DNA of 64,000 bases from Hofstenia miamia (taxonomy: Eukaryota > Xenacoelomorpha > Acoela), in NCBI GenBank assembly GCA_004352715.1, contig SCFE01000064.1:1029591-1093590 (forward strand). The letters run 5' to 3'. Position numbers and translations under genes: made by a program. Below, piece by piece: positions 44,801 to 50,140 of the stretch (its first letter is position 1; every line of letters starts with the position of its first letter). Under the pieces are notes generated by a model. That model searched no databases. It was not told the DNA's origin and saw only the letters and a program-made list of their open reading frames with translations.

Positions 44801-44935
44801 CTTTAAATTGTTTTTTATTAATTGTATGATTTATACTTTAGTGCAATCTTGGGCACTTGGGATGGTATGACAAGGATGTTTCCTGGACTTAGTGTTAGAA
44901 CTTTATTATCCACAATTTTTACATTTGTAAGATAA
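19091..44935 (+). CDS. SLC36/AVT-type amino-acid transporter, whole gene span
   Basis: Exons recognised by homology pattern, phase and splice sites join into one frame of roughly 400 codons. The family (Aa_trans, Pfam PF01490) comprises proton-coupled or vacuolar/lysosomal amino-acid permeases of about 450-480 residues with 10-11 membrane helices. The joined product starts with an N-terminal helix carrying FIGAGVLGLPYAFKEAG, typical of helix 1. It continues with a hydrophilic loop, YSMGRKGKLLVEICIIVSQLG, SLMADFANVFAYAVVF, FEGAGLILSLE, GYLSFGPHTHSIITLNLP, FFTYPIMLFPVVQLLE and a C-terminal ILGTWDGM. Exons are 24-152 nt. Five introns are 39-45 nt, whereas the intron after exon 7 is 9.4 kb and the one after the 31.4-kb exon is 6.6 kb. 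One expected exon (membrane helix before SLMADF) was not found. Substrate and membrane location are family inferences. Confidence 0.85.
19237..19286 (+). CDS. transporter exon 2
   Basis: 50 nt after acceptor cttag. Encodes AGILEGTFIMLLVGFL, completing the first conserved KEAG-type motif and starting helix 2. Donor ag|gtaagg, phase 2. Next intron 39 nt. Confidence 0.9.
19326..19464 (+). CDS. transporter exon 3
   Basis: 139 nt, acceptor tttag, donor aag|gtatgt. Encodes the end of helix 2 (VKSMLLLIDCKYELK) and a hydrophilic, His/Ser-rich loop ending FSQRKRK. The loop is longer than in most family members as I recall them. Next intron 41 nt. Confidence 0.8.
19506..19529 (+). CDS. transporter exon 4, 24-nt microexon
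   Basis: Eight codons (FDSGRLRE) between acceptor tttttag and donor gtactt, phase 0 on both sides, so it could be skipped without breaking the frame. Flanking introns are 41 and 40 nt. Confidence 0.6.
19570..19603 (+). CDS. transporter exon 5
   Basis: 34 nt encoding LMDKEIEYSDLG, matching the YxDLG element before helix 3 in this family. Donor g|gtaata, phase 1. Confidence 0.75.
20220..20285 (+). CDS. transporter exon 6
   Basis: 66 nt, acceptor tgtgtttag. Encodes GLYSMGRKGKLLVEICIIVS and QLG, the conserved helix 3 region. Donor g|gtttgt, phase 1. Confidence 0.9.
21092..21158 (+). CDS. transporter exon 7
   Basis: 67 nt, acceptor attcttag, donor ca|gtaagt. Encodes FCCAYLIFIQENINHYFPFA, helix 4 and the start of the following loop. 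Phase 2. The next recognised exon is 9.4 kb away. Confidence 0.9.
22013..22607 (+). pseudogene. inverted copy of the RNase H part of the polymerase
   Basis: The plus strand repeats residues 91-282 of part 2 almost exactly, in an uninterrupted frame. It then runs into unrelated sequence at 22589 just before the PSR motif. It lacks all of RT and so cannot be a working polymerase. Its near identity to the minus-strand copy shows the duplication is much younger than the frameshift and active-site changes need be. Confidence 0.85.
22013..23328. repeat. 576-bp inverted repeat with 164-bp spacer
   Basis: Left arm 22013-22588 is the reverse complement of right arm 22753-23328. I find one difference in the parts compared (ggccacttgg against ggctacttgg). 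The arms cover the RNase H end of the polymerase frame described below. The spacer 22589-22752 carries the natural 3' end of that frame and a small inner inverted repeat (ggcgtaattact / agtaattatgcc). Transcription across it would give a long hairpin. It may be a genuine recent inverted duplication or an assembly fold-back. Confidence 0.9.
22656..23594 (-). pseudogene. polymerase frame, part 2: RT palm/thumb and RNase H
   Basis: Opens with MPMGLAISPFVCQMFLNYL (RT motif B). The catalytic Y-x-D-D box is HIDN at residues 33-36, so one of the two metal-binding Asp and the Tyr are changed. EILGFYLD follows (motif E region), then GYLAFAWPLFAPWGLIRPLY. RNase H starts at once: FSDAS (D179), KELMAF (E213), YTDSR (D233) and ANLADFPSR (D280) supply the complete D-E-D-D set. 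The short thumb, the direct RT-RNase H junction and the N-x-AD-x-PSR ending fit the hepadnavirus-like reading. The end at 22656 is a normal stop. Confidence 0.8.
23596..24866 (-). pseudogene. polymerase frame, part 1: N-terminal region and RT fingers/palm
   Basis: The frame is open from a stop near 24868 to a stop at 23596. No ATG is obvious at its start. The first ~180 codons are Ser/Pro/Gln-rich, then comes an acidic stretch (DDQHDEDNADDNQEE). The reverse transcriptase begins with AAGIIRKSPHSP, then VRVVIDFSP and LSLDLKSAFYHLDLQ, the motif A with its catalytic Asp. The DFS and FYH residues are the points most like hepadnavirus polymerases; other retroelements usually have DYR/DLR and a different aromatic pair. 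The frame is cut just after motif A by a small indel at about 23595, beyond which coding continues in another frame as part 2. Confidence 0.75.
24623..25210 (-). pseudogene. capsid-like ORF with basic tail
   Basis: 195 codons. Residues 44-48 read NTNQG and residues 83-87 PPAVY, with exactly 36 residues between the NTN and PPA triplets. As I recall it, the same two triplets occur at the same spacing in the mammalian hepadnavirus core protein, where the second marks the end of the assembly domain. Residues 30-80 are predicted mostly helical. Residues 178-186 (RSKPKKKKK) form a basic nucleic-acid-binding or nuclear-import-like tail. A stop lies five codons before the ATG, so an N-terminal part is either absent or in another frame. 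The last ~134 nt overlap the polymerase frame. No function beyond this resemblance can be claimed. Confidence 0.45.
25260..25810 (-). pseudogene. Tc1-like transposase relic
   Basis: Minus-strand reading shows ARTIQRILIRMGLLAYRPVA (second helix-turn-helix region of Tc1-type transposases) and, nearer 25400, WGCIKTNKHGPLVSIDG-like coding (catalytic core). Several stops and frameshifts occur. Only about half a transposase is left and no inverted repeats were found. It lies directly upstream of the capsid-like ORF. Confidence 0.5.
25830..26400 (+). pseudogene. CR1/L2-type LINE relic
   Basis: RT motif B GSVLGPILYTLYN is followed by HLYADDLECY with an intact YADD, then QINESKAEVLLIK. After a frameshift come LRNIRLMRKYLSF and VQSMVSSHLDFSNSILYGLP, the typical palm-thumb order. 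It ends at about 26398 where a hAT relic in the other orientation begins. The main open frame is 25857-26249. Confidence 0.8.
26390..26855 (-). mobile_element. hAT transposon relic
   Basis: The minus frame 26613-26386 contains SASSSSERVFSDASVILGKR and LSLSSVDDQHFLRG, the C-terminal dimerisation motif of hAT transposases. Near 26850 the minus strand begins with gagatgggcaacggtacccg, a sequence type seen at hAT ends. Most of the transposase between is missing, so this is an internally deleted copy truncated at the LINE boundary. Confidence 0.7.
27565..28172. mobile_element. hAT-type MITE
   Basis: Left end cagtgttggaaaaaatccga and right end (reverse complement) cagtgctgatcgatttaaat share CAGTG-TG and AT-rich subterminal aaatc/gattt repeats. 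The interior is less AT-rich and non-coding. No convincing target duplication, so ends may be off by a few bases. Confidence 0.5.
28310..28900 (+). pseudogene. LINE C-terminal relic
   Basis: Decayed frames encode EVNTIKYLVVDVNRDLGFDE (RT thumb) and, near 28760, YYEKSFIYNSVKLWNNLDNS (ORF2 C-terminus). A C-rich run lies at 28673-28685 between them. Intermediate coding is scrambled. Confidence 0.65.
28900..30570. other. intronic DNA without recognised content
   Basis: Apart from the TA repeat, AT-rich DNA lying before the 30.6-kb exon. The missing transporter exon was looked for here and not found. Confidence 0.4.
29661..29826. repeat. (TA)n microsatellite with 103-N gap
   Basis: Alternating TA on both sides of Ns at 29693-29795. 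The true repeat length is unknown. Confidence 0.9.
30579..30656 (+). CDS. transporter exon 9 (numbering allows for one missing exon)
   Basis: 78 nt, acceptor ctctttag, donor ag|gttagt. Encodes SLMADFANVFAYAVVFYFDF, the conserved S-L-x-A-D/N helix. Phases 2 in and 2 out. Exon 7 also ends in phase 2, so direct splicing 7 to 9 would keep the frame but lose one membrane helix. Confidence 0.9.
31359..31493 (+). CDS. transporter exon 10
   Basis: 135 nt, acceptor ctctttag. Encodes VHPKAMKFNGIPFFLVISLY and CFEGAGLILSLEASA, the FEG-xG-xxLPLE-type motif of the family's helix 7. Donor ag|gtttgc, phase 2. Confidence 0.92.
31554..32996 (+). mobile_element. P-element superfamily transposon, decayed
   Basis: Inverted ends of about 50 bp: left caagtactcctgaaataaca and on, right the reverse complement caaggactcctaaaatacga and on, with a perfect gactggaaactgatttttct core. 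The flanking octamers ccttaaat (31546-31553) and ccttcaat (32997-33004) differ at one position, the 8-bp target duplication of P elements. The plus strand at 32100-32230 encodes LPGEFQTDDLENMFGICRQ and SGANFYISASQVI, the C-terminal signature of P/THAP9 transposases. Stops, and a length half that of an autonomous element, show it is internally deleted and inactive. Confidence 0.88.
31882..32378 (+). pseudogene. P-type transposase, C-terminal relic
   Basis: Two overlapping plus frames. The first (31882-32091) includes AGFLRDMAPVNMKERRKCL. The second (32070-32375) carries the LPGEFQTDDLENMFG signature and then CTFCSKEVDL, a Cys pair of the C-terminal region. A frameshift lies between them. The N-terminal THAP domain and most of the RNase H-like catalytic core are absent. 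Confidence 0.75.
33298..33566. mobile_element. putative MITE with GTCGTT-rich right end
   Basis: Ends gttgtaacaacgtcg and (reverse complement of the right end) gtcgtaacgacgtcg are 15-bp inverted repeats with two mismatches. The hexamer gtcgtt occurs repeatedly at 33488-33562. No coding frame, and no clear target duplication. The superfamily is unknown. Confidence 0.45.
34320..34985. mobile_element. putative hAT-type MITE with GGGCC-rich ends
   Basis: Near the left end gggccgggccgggcttgggc, near the right end ggaccgggcttgggcccaaa, with roughly inverted outer ends agttggatcgtgccggg and agttggaattggggcg. These GC islands stand out in AT-rich DNA and resemble hAT non-autonomous ends. Boundaries are approximate and no target duplication was found. 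Confidence 0.4.
35525..35872. mobile_element. hAT-type MITE with GAGCC repeats and 8-bp target duplication
   Basis: Ends cagacttatcaacgag and cagacttgtcaacgag (right, reverse complement) are 16-bp inverted repeats with one mismatch. Flanking octamers accgcaca (35517-35524) and accgtaca (35873-35880) match at 7 of 8. Subterminal gagccgagccgagc blocks at both ends are probably protein-binding repeats. 348 bp, non-coding. Confidence 0.8.
36385..37891. repeat. 137-bp satellite array, 11 copies
   Basis: The motif tttagggatcttagtatact recurs at 36421, 36558, 36695 and every 137 bp to 37791. The array is exactly 11 x 137 bp. Interior copies are essentially identical. The first copy has one visible change and the last several (tagtaaaaacatt, ccttatcaccaac), the usual pattern for arrays that expand from the middle. 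Each unit can pair gctgctt with aagcagc. Short inverted octamers ctagtgta (36358-36365) and tacactag (37913-37920) flank it, suggesting a transposon with a tandem-repeat core. It lies in the transporter intron. Confidence 0.95.
38130..38245 (+). CDS. transporter exon 11
   Basis: 116 nt, acceptor gagttttag. Encodes IFKMALTAVTVIYISFGVAG and YLSFGPHTHSIITLNLP, matching the GYLxFG...SITLNLP motif of the family. Donor t|gtatgt. Next intron 45 nt. Confidence 0.93.
38291..38350 (+). CDS. transporter exon 12
   Basis: 60 nt, acceptor catttag, donor a|gtattt. Encodes STFPHLVKGCLCFSLFFTYP, helix 9 with the FFTYP motif completed in the next exon. Confidence 0.9.
38747..40255 (+). mobile_element. Tc1-like transposon relic with nested terminal repeats
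   Basis: The right end (reverse complement) cagtgtgtctgaagttatta is matched loosely at 38747 and again, better, at 38863 (tgtctgatgttattatg). A second inner right copy (gcataataacttcagaca) lies at 40076. Two repeat pairs about 100-160 bp apart look like the IR/DR organisation of some Tc1 elements. It holds a broken transposase (next entry). Confidence 0.65.
38943..39790 (+). pseudogene. Tc1-like transposase, DD37E type, broken
   Basis: ATG at 38943 starts MGKRQDLSSREKDKTWKLL, stopping after 28 codons. A frame at 39285-39488 has RLNWARENPKTYFNLVIFTY, where TYESR replaces the usual TDESR, so the first catalytic Asp is lost. A shifted frame continues IIGNKIIGPFKVEEGV. Finally 39561-39776 has FIQDNAPSHAF (second Asp) and CSPDLNRIENL (Glu). 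I count 37 residues between that Asp and Glu. At least two frameshifts and several stops make it inactive. Confidence 0.8.
40344..40417 (+). CDS. transporter exon 13
   Basis: 74 nt, acceptor gtttag. Encodes IMLFPVVQLLESKLFYDSAQ and QAVQG, the P-V-x-xxLE motif after FFTYP. Donor ggt|gtaagt, phase 0. Confidence 0.92.
41059..41210 (+). CDS. transporter exon 14
   Basis: 152 nt, acceptor ctactttag. Encodes AFLRGGLVATTGMVVVAIPN, then FSVLMALVGATCCTLLAFIL and PAFFHLYIFQG. This is the conserved RxxxV...IP...SLxGA....L.FILP run of the family (helices 9-10). Donor gg|gtatag, phase 2. Confidence 0.93.
41484..41542 (+). CDS. possible transporter penultimate exon
   Basis: 59 nt between acceptor atgcag and donor g|gtgtga, encoding IISNMKFKIFLLDCSILLVG, suited to the short last helix before the G-x-x-x-GTW motif. 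Its incoming phase fits exon 14, but its outgoing phase (1) does not fit the last exon (needs 2). Either the exon is wrong, another small exon follows, or there is a one-base error. Confidence 0.3.
41545..44400. other. intronic DNA without recognised content
   Basis: AT-rich; apart from the duplication at 42417-42675 I see no mobile-element motif. Open frames at 42080-42455 (minus) and 44101-44337 (plus) have no known domain. Confidence 0.4.
42417..42675. other. 129-bp duplication across a single N
   Basis: 42417-42545 recurs at 42547-42675 with one visible difference, separated by the lone N at 42546. Best read as two overlapping contigs joined without merging. Confidence 0.85.
44405..44813. 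repeat. 183-bp tandem duplication, 2.2 copies
   Basis: tccttgaactattattctaa begins at 44405, 44588 and 44771. The two full copies differ at very few positions; the third breaks off after about 36 bases, 30 bp before the last transporter exon. Confidence 0.9.
44842..44935 (+). CDS. transporter last exon
   Basis: Acceptor atactttag. In phase 2 it encodes AILGTWDGMTRMFPGLSV and a short tail to TAA at 44933-44935. ILGTWDGM fits the G-x-x-x-GT(Y/W) C-terminal motif of the family. A polyadenylation signal follows at 45021. Confidence 0.75.
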
Positions 44936-45020
44936 GTGCCATTATTGATTTTGGATTTGTAGTTGGGATTTAGCATTTATTTTGGAGACTTATGTATATT
45001 TATTTTGAATTTGTAATGTT

Positions 45021-45026
45021 AATAAA
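45021..45026 (+). promoter_or_regulatory. AATAAA polyadenylation signal of the transporter gene
   Basis: aataaa 86 bp after the stop codon, in a gt/t-rich context, gives a plausible 3' end for the transcript at about 45040. Confidence 0.6.
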
Positions 45027-45029
45027 GAG

Positions 45030-45640
45030 TATACAGAAATTTAAATATTTTTATTTTATCAAAGCAATGATCTATTTCTGTTTTTAAATCTCATGCAGGA
45101 TCTTTCATCAAAGTTTGCTTAATTTTTCAAAATGCCTTGAACAAATGCAACAATTGACTCCATCAGAATAAGTACATTAGTGATAAGTACTCTTATGGTT
45201 TACACATTATCAGTAAGTAAATTTAAATTTCAACACCCACCAAGCATCCCAGGAATTTTTAAATGTGTGGTTATTGAAAAAGTAAGCCTTCATAGCTCTT
45301 GAGATAAAAAAAGATACCTAAAATCTGACAACACCAAAGGCTAGAAAAGGGCTTCATTTTTTAATTTAGGTTTTAAAATCTCGGTTAGTATAAGAAAAAA
45401 ATAGGTGAGGTTAGGTGTTGCCCCCATGATTTTAGGTTTTCTGATTCTCTGACCATCATCTATTCAGAGAATTTGAAAGGTTTTTGTAATAAAATTGGAA
45501 TTTCATTGAAAAATAGTTAATATCTTCAAGTACAAATTTTTTATCACAAATAATTGCTATTACATAAGAGCACACTCACCAACAGTTTTCATTATCCATG
45601 TTTACATAATAGCTATTTGGGTTTTATTTATTTATAGCGA
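45030..45640. other. intergenic, nothing recognised
   Basis: AT-rich DNA between the transporter 3' end and a LINE tail. Confidence 0.4.
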
Positions 45641-47370
45641 AATGAAATGAAATGAAATATCTATATTTAGAGTTGCTTTTTGCAATATAAAATAGTGTTT
45701 ACAACTCTAAATAGCGTCAAACAATAGAAATAAAGGAACAAAACACATACAAATATAACATTTACAAAAATAATTACAATTACTAGCTTGGGTTATGGCG
45801 AATTTAGGTTAGATGCGCTCTATTGAATAATCATTATTATAAAGTTTAGAACCTCGCTATTTGCATTCAAGCCTTTCCTTTGGATAACTACAGAAGTATT
45901 TTTTAATTTCGTTTTTGAATACTCTTAGTTTATTCCATATATTTATTGATGTGTTGAGAAATAAATTTTTCATTATTTTCTTGTTATAAGGATTATTTCT
46001 AAGCAATATTTTAGAGGATATAAAGTTGGATTTGTGCTATGGAACAATATTATTACATATTTTAAAGAAAGAAATTAATGTTTTTATAAATAATACATTG
46101 TGGATTTAGAAAGGTTTTTGTTAATTTCTTGATTTATGTATTTCTGTTATATAAATGATTAACTGCTATTTTTATAGCCTATTTTATTTGCACATTGAAT
46201 TTATTCAAAAGTTTTTGATTTATTTCGGTATACAGTATGTTTCCATAATTAAAGTGGCTTAGTATTAATGTGCGAATTAATTGAATTTTTGCTGTGGTTG
46301 GCTGCTGTTGTCATACATTGCTAAGATCTTTAATTTAAAAGAATTAACTTGTTCTATGTATGTGTCATTAAATTTCAATTTAAATTGTGAACTTTTTTTG
46401 GAATTATATTTAGATTTAGGTCTAATTAAATAAAACTGGGTTTTAGATGGGTTTATTCTTAGTTTTATTGAAGAAAAATATTGTTCAAGAAGAGTCCAAT
46501 TCGAGAGCTTTTATAACAATTTCAGGAGACTTGTGTGAGCTAAGTAGCATAGTATCATCAGCATATTGTATAACGTTACATGTGGCATGATTACTCAAAT
46601 CATTTACATACATATTGAATAGTAACGATCCCAAAATTGTTCCTTGTGGAACACCATCTTTAATAAAAATCCAGTCAGAGAGAATTCCATTTAGTTTAAC
46701 TTTTTGTTTACGATTATGGAGATAGCTGCTTATTAGGTCTTCACTTTTGTCTGAGAAGCCCAGAATTTTTATTTTTAAATTAATATGTGGTGTTCAATAG
46801 AGTCAAATGCTTTTGATAAACCTAAGCCTGCAACTGCTGAACACTCATCATATTTATGCTACTTCTCCAATTTTCGGTAGCTGTTAAAGCATCATTTGTA
46901 GAAATATATTTACGAAAACCATATTGATTTTGAGAGTACAGATTATGTTTACATAAATGTTCATAAATTTAATTGAAAAGAAGTCTTTTAAAAATCTTAC
47001 TTGTTGGCGATGTAACAGAAATCGGTCTATAGTTTAAAGAATCTTTTGGGTCATCATTTTTAAATAATGGAGTAATATTTGCCAATTTTAATTGGTCAGG
47101 AAAACTCGAATGTCTAATGCACGCGTTTATGATGTATGAAAGTGGCTCATCTATTATATCTGGTGCAATTTTTAGAGACCAAGTTGGGACAATGGAGGGA
47201 CCACTAGATTTGTATTTTAAAGATTGAATAGATTTGATCATTTCAAACTTAGTCACGAATCTGAAAGAGAAGGGCGGGGCTATAGGTTGGACTTGATTGA
47301 TGTTAAAGGGAGTATTTACTCCATCAAAATTGCCTAAGTTGCATACTACTTCACTAAATACGTTACTCAT
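45641..47370 (-). pseudogene. CR1-type LINE relic with (ATTTC)n tail
   Basis: Minus strand: the frame 47370-46969 encodes SLKYKSSGPSIVPTWSLKIA and NYRPISVTSPTSKIFKRLL (RT start). Near 46650-46560 come GVPQGTILGSLLFNMYVNDL and IQYADDT (motifs B and C). The C-terminus KNLFLNTSINIWNKL lies near 45980, and a (atttc)n tail at 45641-45660. The RT middle is frameshifted. Related to, but a different subfamily from, the LINE at 48-53 kb. Confidence 0.85.
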
Positions 47371-47713
47371 GATCTTATTCTTAATGATTACCTTTCCTTT
47401 ATAATTTATTTTTTTGATTTTTTTTGCTTTTTATTTGTTTCCTACTTAATTAGTGAAATGTTGAAAGTTGAAAGGAAATTTTGTAGATTAGATTTTTCAG
47501 TTATGTTTAAAAAGTTCAAATTCCAGTCGCCCATTAACATTATACAGGGTAATTTTTAAGTCAGGAACAATTTTAATTGGCCATGTTTTTTCTAGCCAAT
47601 TATCAATTTGTATGTTTGTATCATTTGTGTTGAAAATTCTTTGGGGTTTCATATCGTTCAACAATTTCCAGTACTCTACACGTCAACTAACTGTTAAATT
47701 GACTTACCAACAT

Positions 47714-48535
47714 GACTGGAACTGGTGCAGTTATTCTATGCAAATTCGTCTTCACCAATCCTTTTCTTGCGTGCAGATAAAACCAAGCATAACCTTAAAA
47801 ACGATCTTTTCCATGAATCTGCAATAAACAAGCTGATTCAAAAATGCGAAGAAACATTTTCTCTACATGATGCCAATAAACCTGGCTCTTCCTTTCATAA
47901 TTGATGAAGTTAAAGTATATAAAGTGAGAGTATCACATTTAAATCAAGCAAATGGCAATATCTGTGGAACAAGTTCTTTGAAACAATGAGAAAGAGAAAC
48001 TGGAATTAGCTACTCTACAGTCAGAAAAATAACCAAGGAGTACTTGAAATTTTATAAATACAAACCTAAATTTGTACATGGCCTTCAAAATTGTTATATG
48101 GAACAATTACTGGAATTTGCAAACTTGTTTGATACACATTTGTTACCAGTGTTGGATGAGATTTTGTGTGCCAATGAGGCTCATTTTCATCTTTATCATA
48201 TAATTCCCAAGCTGAAAGAAAAACAAAAGTTCAACAAGACAAGATGAGGCTACTCCCCATACAGCTTGCGACACAATTTTGTTTTGTGTGAAAATTTTGG
48301 AGAGTGAGCTATCAGTTGCTCATTTGATTTATTTTGGCCCCCTCGTTCACCAGATTTATTGCCTTGCGATTTTTGATGTTGGAGAAAGATCAAGAATAAA
48401 AAGGTTTATTCCAAAACACATCATAATTTAGATGTTTTAAAAGAAAAAATCATTGAAGAATTCAGTAACATTGATTCTGCAACTTTGCAAAATGTAGTGC
48501 ACTCAATTCCAGCTTGCATTACACCATTGAGACTT
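47714..48535 (+). pseudogene. mariner-like transposase, interrupted
   Basis: Reads MTGTGAVILCKFVFTNPFLA, then SYSTVRKITKEYLKF-like helix-turn-helix coding, DEILCANEAHFHL (DEAHF catalytic region), DEATPHTACD (second catalytic region) and PPRSPDLLPCDFW (third). The tail LDVLKEKIIEEFSNIDSATL runs to where the LINE starts. The blocks are in order but in shifted frames with stops, so it was already decaying or was disrupted by the insertion. Confidence 0.75.
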
Positions 48536-48571
48536 CTAAATTGTGGCCGCGATGTCCTCTCATTGGCCGCG

Positions 48572-49208
48572 ATGTCCTCTCTAAAGACAGTCGATTGCGC
48601 TCTCCGCTCCGCACTTAAAAACGTCACTGAATCAAACATCAATAAAGACGACGAACACTGCAAACTTGTAGCACCATTTTTGGCCCTCAGTCGAGATGAA
48701 TTATTTTCATTGCATTCATTTCTTAAGGATCACACGCATACGTCCCTTACACCTAACTCGCGCGAACAAGAAGTCACTGACGCTTTTTTGCATTCAACAG
48801 CATCAAGAAATAAACCTATTACTCGCTCTCCAAGAAAACCTCGCAAGATCAAAACAGGTACTAATTTTTTAATTTTAGGTAGCTCCATGTTTAGGAAATT
48901 ACGATCCAAAAACATAATCAGAAACAAAGAGGTCTCCGTGCACTCGTATCCCGGTGCATGCATATCTGAGCTTCAACAGACATTGGAACTCTACCCGCAA
49001 ACAAAAATTAAAACAGTTTTCGTACAAATTGGAAGAAATGATATTCTCAAGAACCCAACCAACTACGAAGCTAAGTTTACTGATCTTATTAAAATAATTA
49101 ACCATATTTTTAGTCCTACTAAGATTTTTCTTAGTGAAATCCCACCTTTTTGCAACAGCCTGCTTCAAGGCAACAATGAAGTAGTAAAAGTCAATAAAAT
49201 TATTTCTA
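48572..49208 (+). CDS. LINE ORF1, SGNH-hydrolase type (3' end in gap)
   Basis: ATG at 48572 (second of two in the duplicated 5' motif) starts MSSLKTVDCALRSALKNV. The first ~95 residues are hydrophilic, with a basic RSPRKPRKIK segment at 86-94. From residue 98 comes an SGNH/GDSL-like fold: FLILGSSMFRKL (GSS at 103-105, nucleophile Ser region) and VFVQIGRNDILK (GRND at 154-157, block III-like). Esterase-type ORF1 proteins are known in CR1 LINEs, where they bind lipid and RNA. The frame runs uninterrupted into the Ns. Confidence 0.85.
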
Positions 49209-50140
49209 NNNNNNNNNNNNNNNNNNNNNNNNNNNNNNNNNNNNNNNNNNNNNNNNNNNNNNNNNNNNNNNNNNNNNNNNNNNNNNNNNNNNNNNNNNNN
49301 NNNNNNNNNNNNNNNNNNNNNNNNNNNNNNNNNNNNNNNNNNNNNNNNNNNNNNNNNNNNNNNNNNNNNNNNNNNNNNNNNNNNNNNNNNNNNNNNNNNN
49401 NNNNNNNNNNNNNNNNNNNNNNNNNNNNNNNNNNNNNNNNNNNNNNNNNNNNNNNNNNNNNNNNNNNNNNNNNNNNNNNNNNNNNNNNNNNNNNNNNNNN
49501 NNNNNNNNNNNNNNNNNNNNNNNNNNNNNNNNNNNNNNNNNNNNNNNNNNNNNNNNNNNNNNNNNNNNNNNNNNNNNNNNNNNNNNNNNNNNNNNNNNNN
49601 NNNNNNNNNNNNNNNNNNNNNNNNNNNNNNNNNNNNNNNNNNNNNNNNNNNNNNNNNNNNNNNNNNNNNNNNNNNNNNNNNNNNNNNNNNNNNNNNNNNN
49701 NNNNNNNNNNNNNNNNNNNNNNNNNNNNNNNNNNNNNNNNNNNNNNNNNNNNNNNNNNNNNNNNNNNNNNNNNNNNNNNNNNNNNNNNNNNNNNNNNNNN
49801 NNNNNNNNNNNNNNNNNNNNNNNNNNNNNNNNNNNNNNNNNNNNNNNNNNNNNNNNNNNNNNNNNNNNNNNNNNNNNNNNNNNNNNNNNNNNNNNNNNNN
49901 NNNNNNNNNNNNNNNNNNNNNNNNNNNNNNNNNNNNNNNNNNNNNNNNNNNNNNNNNNNNNNNNNNNNNNNNNNNNNNNNNNNNNNNNNNNNNNNNNNNN
50001 NNNNNNNNNNNNNNNNNNNNNNNNNNNNNNNNNNNNNNNNNNNNNNNNNNNNNNNNNNNNNNNNNNNNNNNNNNNNNNNNNNNNNNNNNNNNNNNNNNNN
50101 NNNNNNNNNNNNNNNNNNNNNNNNNNNNNNNNNNNNNNNN

